Positions 58,948 to 64,000 of a DNA stretch of 64,000 nucleotides are shown in pieces. Below the pieces are notes generated by a model. That model made no database searches. It saw nothing but the letters and a program-made list of their open reading frames with translations, and had not been told where the DNA came from. Position 1 is the first letter of the stretch. Every line of letters begins with the position of its first letter. This DNA comes from Hofstenia miamia. Lineage: Eukaryota > Xenacoelomorpha > Acoela. A program made the position numbers and the translations under genes. Location: positions 776,506 to 840,505 of the forward strand of contig SCFE01000080.1 of the NCBI GenBank assembly GCA_004352715.1. The letters are read 5' to 3'.

Positions 58948-59930
58948 TAATGTTCGTGGCAAGAAACCCATGTAGTGTACTGAACCATAAAATAATATGT
59001 TTTCGGTTATGTAGCTTATCCATTCATTACAATCTTTTACTTTTTGTCTTTTTGTTGAAGTACGACATCAATATCGCTGAACAACAAAGAAGTATACTGC
59101 GTAAAAGTAGCTCCACATCCCACTTGCAATTGCGCATCGTTGCTTTCGACAACGTCAGCATTTTCTACTTTTAGCTGTTCAATACTATTGCTGCCTAATT
59201 GCTAGTGAACAGAGCCATTCTATATGCAGGATTAAGAGCCGTTATCACCCAGTAAACAGATGAATCAATCCAAGCCAGATATGTCAGTTTGTTTACAATT
59301 TTGAATATGGCTATGTATCAGTGCCGTTGTTGTAGATAAGTAATGTATGCGGAATGGAACCACAGTTTTCTTGGGAGAGCAACTTTTTTGCTTGTCCACT
59401 ACAAATAGTAAATGTCAAAGTCATTTAGTTTATAGCATAAATTTGGACAGCACTGGAACCCATTAACATATCGCGCAAGGCATGACAATTTTTACTTGCG
59501 GCTTTGCTTAGGTCAACAAATGCCTGTTGAGGAGGGTGGTGAGAAACTTGGAGAATTTTACATTTAGTGGCATTTTAGTGACGTAGCGATCAGTGCGATC
59601 TACACTATTTTTTGCGTAAATTTCAAATTACCACACAAAATTGTTATACAAATTTGGCTCGACGGCCAAAAATCATATTTTGTAGTCCTGGTTGCTTTCA
59701 AAAGACTGTCGTTTATTTCTTCCCTTAATAATTTGAAGAATGTTATGGTGTTGTGCGTCATAACTTCTCTTGACCCCTGAAGACTGCGTCACTAACTGCA
59801 CCATGCGCTCCACACCGACAGGGTGACACGGATATTGTGGAAGGACAATTGGAGACTGTATGACATGATTTTTAATGCCATCAAATGTTTTTCCAAAGAA
59901 GAACGGAGGAATTGTGCCAATAATGGTATC
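58948..59930. other. No recognised features
   Basis: One 74-codon plus-strand frame (58950-59174) without a recognisable domain. Confidence 0.4.
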
Positions 59931-61467
59931 TCAATTAATCATTTCTTTGTAGGATCTAGCGTTCCAGTTCAACTCGGGCAGTTTAAATTTTCGTAGTTGA
60001 ATTTGACTACCGTGGTACTTTAAGATTTTTTCCATCGCATCCATTCTCACTTGCTTGTCTTTATCACCTATCATCCAAAGAAATGTTTTCCGGATGAGCG
60101 AAAAAGCAATTTTGTTAGATAACTTTTCAATATATTTCGGGAATATATTCATTTCCAAATTCGCTTATTGCCTTTATCAAGTAGTGAAGGCTTTTGGCCA
60201 ATCAAAAGGATTACTTCGTACCTTAAACCACGTCAGTGCGTATACATTAAGAACAAATTCAATTAGTACTACTAGTTCTGGTGTTGGATCAGTTGTCGAA
60301 ATATAGTTTGCAAAGTCTGTTTGCCATTGACATCCAACGTTAATGATCCAATTTACCAGTCTTCTTGTTTTTAAATGTTTTCGCCATATTAAGATCACCC
60401 GAGTGAGTTACATGGCAAATGTTGTAAAGATACAACTGATCCGAACTGAAGACGTTGAGCACGTCGCTTTCAATATTGGTAAGAAATTTCAAACATCCAA
60501 AGCCTCGACATCCGGAAGTTTACTGCCAATTGGGCTGCTAAATCTATTGGATCCAGTCGTAGTTCCATCTAGTGTAATGAAAACATGCCGCAATGGCAGC
60601 TCATTAATATGCATCAGACAAACGAACCAGTAAAGAGGCCTCTCCAGAAATATTTCAAGCTCTCTAGAATTCCAATGTGTACACCAGTATTAACAACCGT
60701 ACCATCGCATCCAATAGCATGTAAATTTTGGAAATTTTTTTCTTGGAGAAAATCGACAGAATATACTTGTTATGTAATTGGAGCAAGTAAATTATAAGTA
60801 TAAAGAATAATTAACGTGAATGATCACACGCGGATTTCAGAAGATTGCGGGAATTGGATTTTAAAGTGTTTTGTTAAATACGTAAACGTTTAATATCTCA
60901 AATATAATTATTCTTACATTCTTTAAATCGACTATATAATAATTTGATCTACAAATTATTATCAAACGAGAACAAGCTATCCTGGCTATCTAAATGGACG
61001 AGGAACAGATGACTCATTTTGAGATCCCCTCATCACAAAGACATTGTTACCCATTTTTCGGTACTTTGCCATTCTTGGCACATTCCCATAAATCAAAACT
61101 ACTACATTTACAACAAGCGACCTTGCCTAACAGGGAAAACGTATTTGTAATTGTTCGATTTTTAAGTGCCTCTCTGCGATTCGTCTGCAGATATTCTCAT
61201 GATAGATGTTCGCTTATTTAGGTGTTTTCCAATGATGTGAACTGTTCCATACGTTGAAGCAGTTGGAATTGATGCTCGGTTCCATATAGCTTTTACATCA
61301 GAAGCAGTTCCTTCAAGCAACTCACGTTTAGATATTTTCGTATTCGTCTGAAGAAACAAATAATGTTGTAAAACACCCCCCACAGTTGGAAGTTTTTTGC
61401 TTGCCATTTCTTTCGCTATACCAAATACTTCATCTTGGTACGAACTACGAAGAACAATAGAAACCAT
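59931..61467 (-). pseudogene. Transposase-like protein with DGTxxNTG motif, frameshifted
   Basis: Minus-strand relic of an invertebrate repetitive protein family that I recognise by motif but cannot name securely. In order: NTKISKRELLEGTASDVK and IWNRASIPTAS (61162-61467), a Cys-rich block (CCKCSSFDLWECAKNGKVP, near 61050-61110), GCDGTVVNTG (60685-60713), INELPLRHVF (about 60580-60612), LDGTTTGSNRFSSPIGSKLP (about 60510-60577), DQLYLYNICHVTHSGDLN (near 60420-60460), and the C-terminal pieces 60177-60398 and 59931-60158 (KLPELNWNARSYKEMI, then a stop). An RNase H-like transposase fold is inferred from the DGTxxNTG and Asp/His pattern. Several frame changes make it a pseudogene. Confidence 0.6.
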
Positions 61468-63537
61468 ATGTATTAGTAAACTATTGTAGAAAACAAAACT
61501 GAAAGTGTAATGTGCAATTAATTTGCGTTATAGTTGGTACTGTCCATTAAACTACCAACTAATATATTACAATTAATTAATTTAGCATGCGCGCTATGAA
61601 GATCGATTAATTAAGAAGTAATATTTTGCAGTTTAAAGTAAACAAATGATAGACAACTTTTGAAAAACTTACAAAGAAATTCCTTACTAACGACCCACTC
61701 TAATATATACAACATATAACACATTGTCAATAAGTAAGTTGCCTCTTACTATCATCTTGTATTTTGGTAAATTACATGTAACTTCACTTAAGTTTGATAA
61801 ATATGCCTTATTTTCTTCACTCATTACGCACATACCTTGATATAATACAGATAGATTTTTGACAAAATACTGTGGTATTGGTTTCGGTTTTGGTATCGTT
61901 ATATCGCCTGACCCTAATTTTGAATTGTCAATATATCGGTTAATGGACTAGTAAATCAAAGTCATTTTCGAACTTGCATGGTAATTGACTTTCTTGGGAT
62001 ACTGTATAAAGTTGCGATCATATTTCGATTGTTCTCTTTTGAGAAAGCTGTTTGAGGTATTTCTGGTCCTTCTTGGTGATAAAAAGCGTTATAAACGTAT
62101 ATGCGCGTTTGTAAAAGTGTGGTAATATTTAATAAAAAAACAAAAGATTCTGTTCAGAGCTGTGTGAATCATTGAAATGCCTTTTCTAATAATCAAACTT
62201 GGCTGATGTCAAATAAGTCCATTTTTAATCGCGGTCAATCACACTTTTAAAATAATAATATATTGGACATGTGTTTCCGAAGTAATTTGTCCTATTGGTA
62301 CAAAAAAGCGTGTTTATTATTGACTTTTAATTTAATGAAGCTCAGCAACAAATCTTCAACAATCAAAGACTCCAAAAGAATATCAGGCTTTTCTAGAATT
62401 GTCCTATAGCTTCATAGCCTAGATGATCATTAGGTTTTCCTTCCTTCTGCCTGGTAAATTTTGTAGAACTCTTCCTCTGGAGCATTTTATAACATTCGAA
62501 TTTAAGGGCGTCTATTTGAAGCTTATCTCATCCTTTAAATATGCATCAATTCAGTTGTCAAAGTCGTGCTTTAGAGTTTAAATGGGTTTTTGCATCATTG
62601 CGACCTAAAAGTGCATATCTAACGGATAGTACCTTTTCCAATCTATCTATTGTGTTTGAGTTTGAGAATATGCCATTTTTGATTCATTCGTGATATTCTG
62701 GCAAGTGTTCCTTGTTTCTTATTTGACGTTTTTGTTGGCTTTCCCGCTTTTACTGTACACCTACATTCTTCAATTGCTTAGCAAGCCGATCAACAGTAGT
62801 TTTGGAGTAATTTTCATGCTACAAGTACTTGTTTTCCATAGTATGTATAATCTGTCACTTAAATTCGGCATTAAATTACGAACATTTTAAGTGCAACTGT
62901 TGGTGTGCAGACAGAGATTGACTGGAGCCAAAATTAAGGCCCGGTCCATTTAAATTCATGCCAATTCAGCCCATTTCTTTAATTTCTATGAAATTATCTC
63001 CAATTTTTCGATTTCCTACACCAACATTTGTTATGTTAGAAATGTCGAATAAGATCTAAGCCCTGAAGTTGAATGTCCCAATCTCACATTTAGAAGGGTA
63101 CATGACACTAATGTAAAACTTCAAAATCTGAATCATATTTTTCAACACATTGTTTATTACTTATGCATTAGGGTTATCACTAAAAAATATTTTTTGCCTG
63201 ATATAAGAATGAATGAAGAATTGTATGAAAACATTAATAATCACTGTAAGAGCGGTTAGTTGTAAAAAAACTTCAGCAACAGTAATTTTGAATTTTTAGA
63301 AAGTATAGGCCTATTTGATGTGTTTTTAGACTTGTTCAAACTTTCTTACAAATACATTTATACATGCATGTGGGCTATATCTATATCTTCTGAAAAAATA
63401 TTCATACAAATACATATTAGACCCTATAAACTACTGCAATAAATGTCCATCCCATTCAAATCTATTTGATGTTACGTTTTCTCAATAGGCCTACACCTGG
63501 TATTTAATAAAAACGCAGTATTCATGAAATGTTCAGT
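61468..63537. other. No recognised features
   Basis: AT-rich, one 66-codon hydrophobic plus-strand frame at 62690-62890 without support. Confidence 0.5.
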
Positions 63538-64000
63538 TTATGTCTCACAATGTATCACTGGTTTTGTAGATTTTGTGCTAAAAGCTGAATCCAGGGCATG
63601 CTTGAGAATAAGATTGAGTATGTGATATTGACATCCTATGTATTGTGGCCTCACTTTTCCTTGTTTTTCAGTTTTTTTCTGTATATTGATAACCACGCCA
63701 TTCAAAAGTCCGGTATTCATTGCTGTAGTATCGCAGATGATCATCGAAATACTTTTCCAAACATGGTATTCATCTAGAAGGCACTTCACAGATGAATAGA
63801 TATCTTCTGATGAACCACTTTTGCATCTCACAACCCCTAAATATATTTTTCTCAAAAGGTTTTGTAAGCAGACGGCCTGGTACTTTCTTCAATCCCTTAC
63901 CATCAAAATATAAGCAGTAGCTTTCAATAGTAATTATTTTCTTCATTTCTTGCTTCATTTGTTCTCCTCGCTTTATTACTGAAGTCCACACACTACTTTG
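63538..64000 (-). pseudogene. Second transposase-like relic (CDTTAMNTG), runs off the window
   Basis: In sense: ESYCLYFDGKGLKKVPGRLL (63770-64000), then in another frame SISMIICDTTAMNTGLLNGV and IGCQYHILNLILKHALDS. The D-T-T-x-x-N-T-G box followed by C-x2-H-x-LNL resembles hAT-related and similar RNase H-like transposases. It is related in layout to 59931-61467 but clearly a different family member. The N-terminal part lies beyond 64000, and a frameshift near 63850 breaks it. Confidence 0.6.

Noticed and set aside
60343-60797. Plus-strand frames opposite the DGTxxNTG relic
   Set aside because: The recognisable motifs are all on the minus strand.
1-64000. CRISPR arrays, bacterial operons, rRNA or tRNA genes
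   Set aside because: No regularly spaced repeats or RNA gene signatures were seen. tRNA genes were only searched by eye, so a diverged one could have been missed.

Overview
This is an AT-rich, gap-containing piece of an invertebrate metazoan nuclear genome. The evidence is a host gene split by GT-AG introns with a presequence for mitochondrial import, and a dense, nested set of eukaryotic transposable elements (Ty3/gypsy-type, Penelope-like, non-LTR, Tc1/mariner, hAT, piggyBac, MITEs). I cannot name the species from sequence alone.

Region by region. Positions 1-6347 hold the 3' part of a plus-strand Ty3/gypsy-type element (family A): the integrase end, an unusual third ORF, a polypurine tract and an LTR into which a hAT element has jumped. 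Positions 6453-7735 are half of a 1.3-kb direct duplication whose partner lies at 19678-21166. Positions 10356-13639 are one arm of a 3.3-kb inverted duplication (other arm 47633-50857). It carries Penelope-like fragments and a 51-codon gene for a secreted, dibasic-processed peptide precursor. A degraded mariner element follows (14939-15817). Positions 21659-36397 form a minus-strand cluster of family B Ty3/gypsy elements: a truncated copy (B1), a decayed but structurally complete copy (B2) with gag zinc knuckle, pol, third ORF, primer-binding site, polypurine tract and LTRs, and an extra LTR. A MITE interrupts one of the LTRs. A non-LTR reverse transcriptase relic lies at 37394-38330.

The only clear host enzyme gene is a mitochondrial-type valyl-tRNA synthetase (plus strand, seven exons between 39479 and 54843). 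All junctions are phase-compatible and the HIGH-like, editing and KMSKS motifs are present. Its sixth intron is 9.7 kb and contains two 1000-N gaps, the inverted-copy contig and an antisense piggyBac relic. Its anticodon-binding C terminus was not found. The right end (57842-64000) has a hAT MITE with an 8-bp target duplication and two minus-strand relics of transposase-like proteins with a D-x-T-x-x-N-T-G motif.

The most notable observations are (i) the third ORF downstream of integrase, conserved between the diverged families A and B and lacking obvious envelope features; (ii) the small peptide precursor present in two nearly identical inverted copies; and (iii) signs that several duplications, including the inverted one, may be haplotype or scaffolding artefacts, because they abut single-N joins or exact 1000-N gaps.
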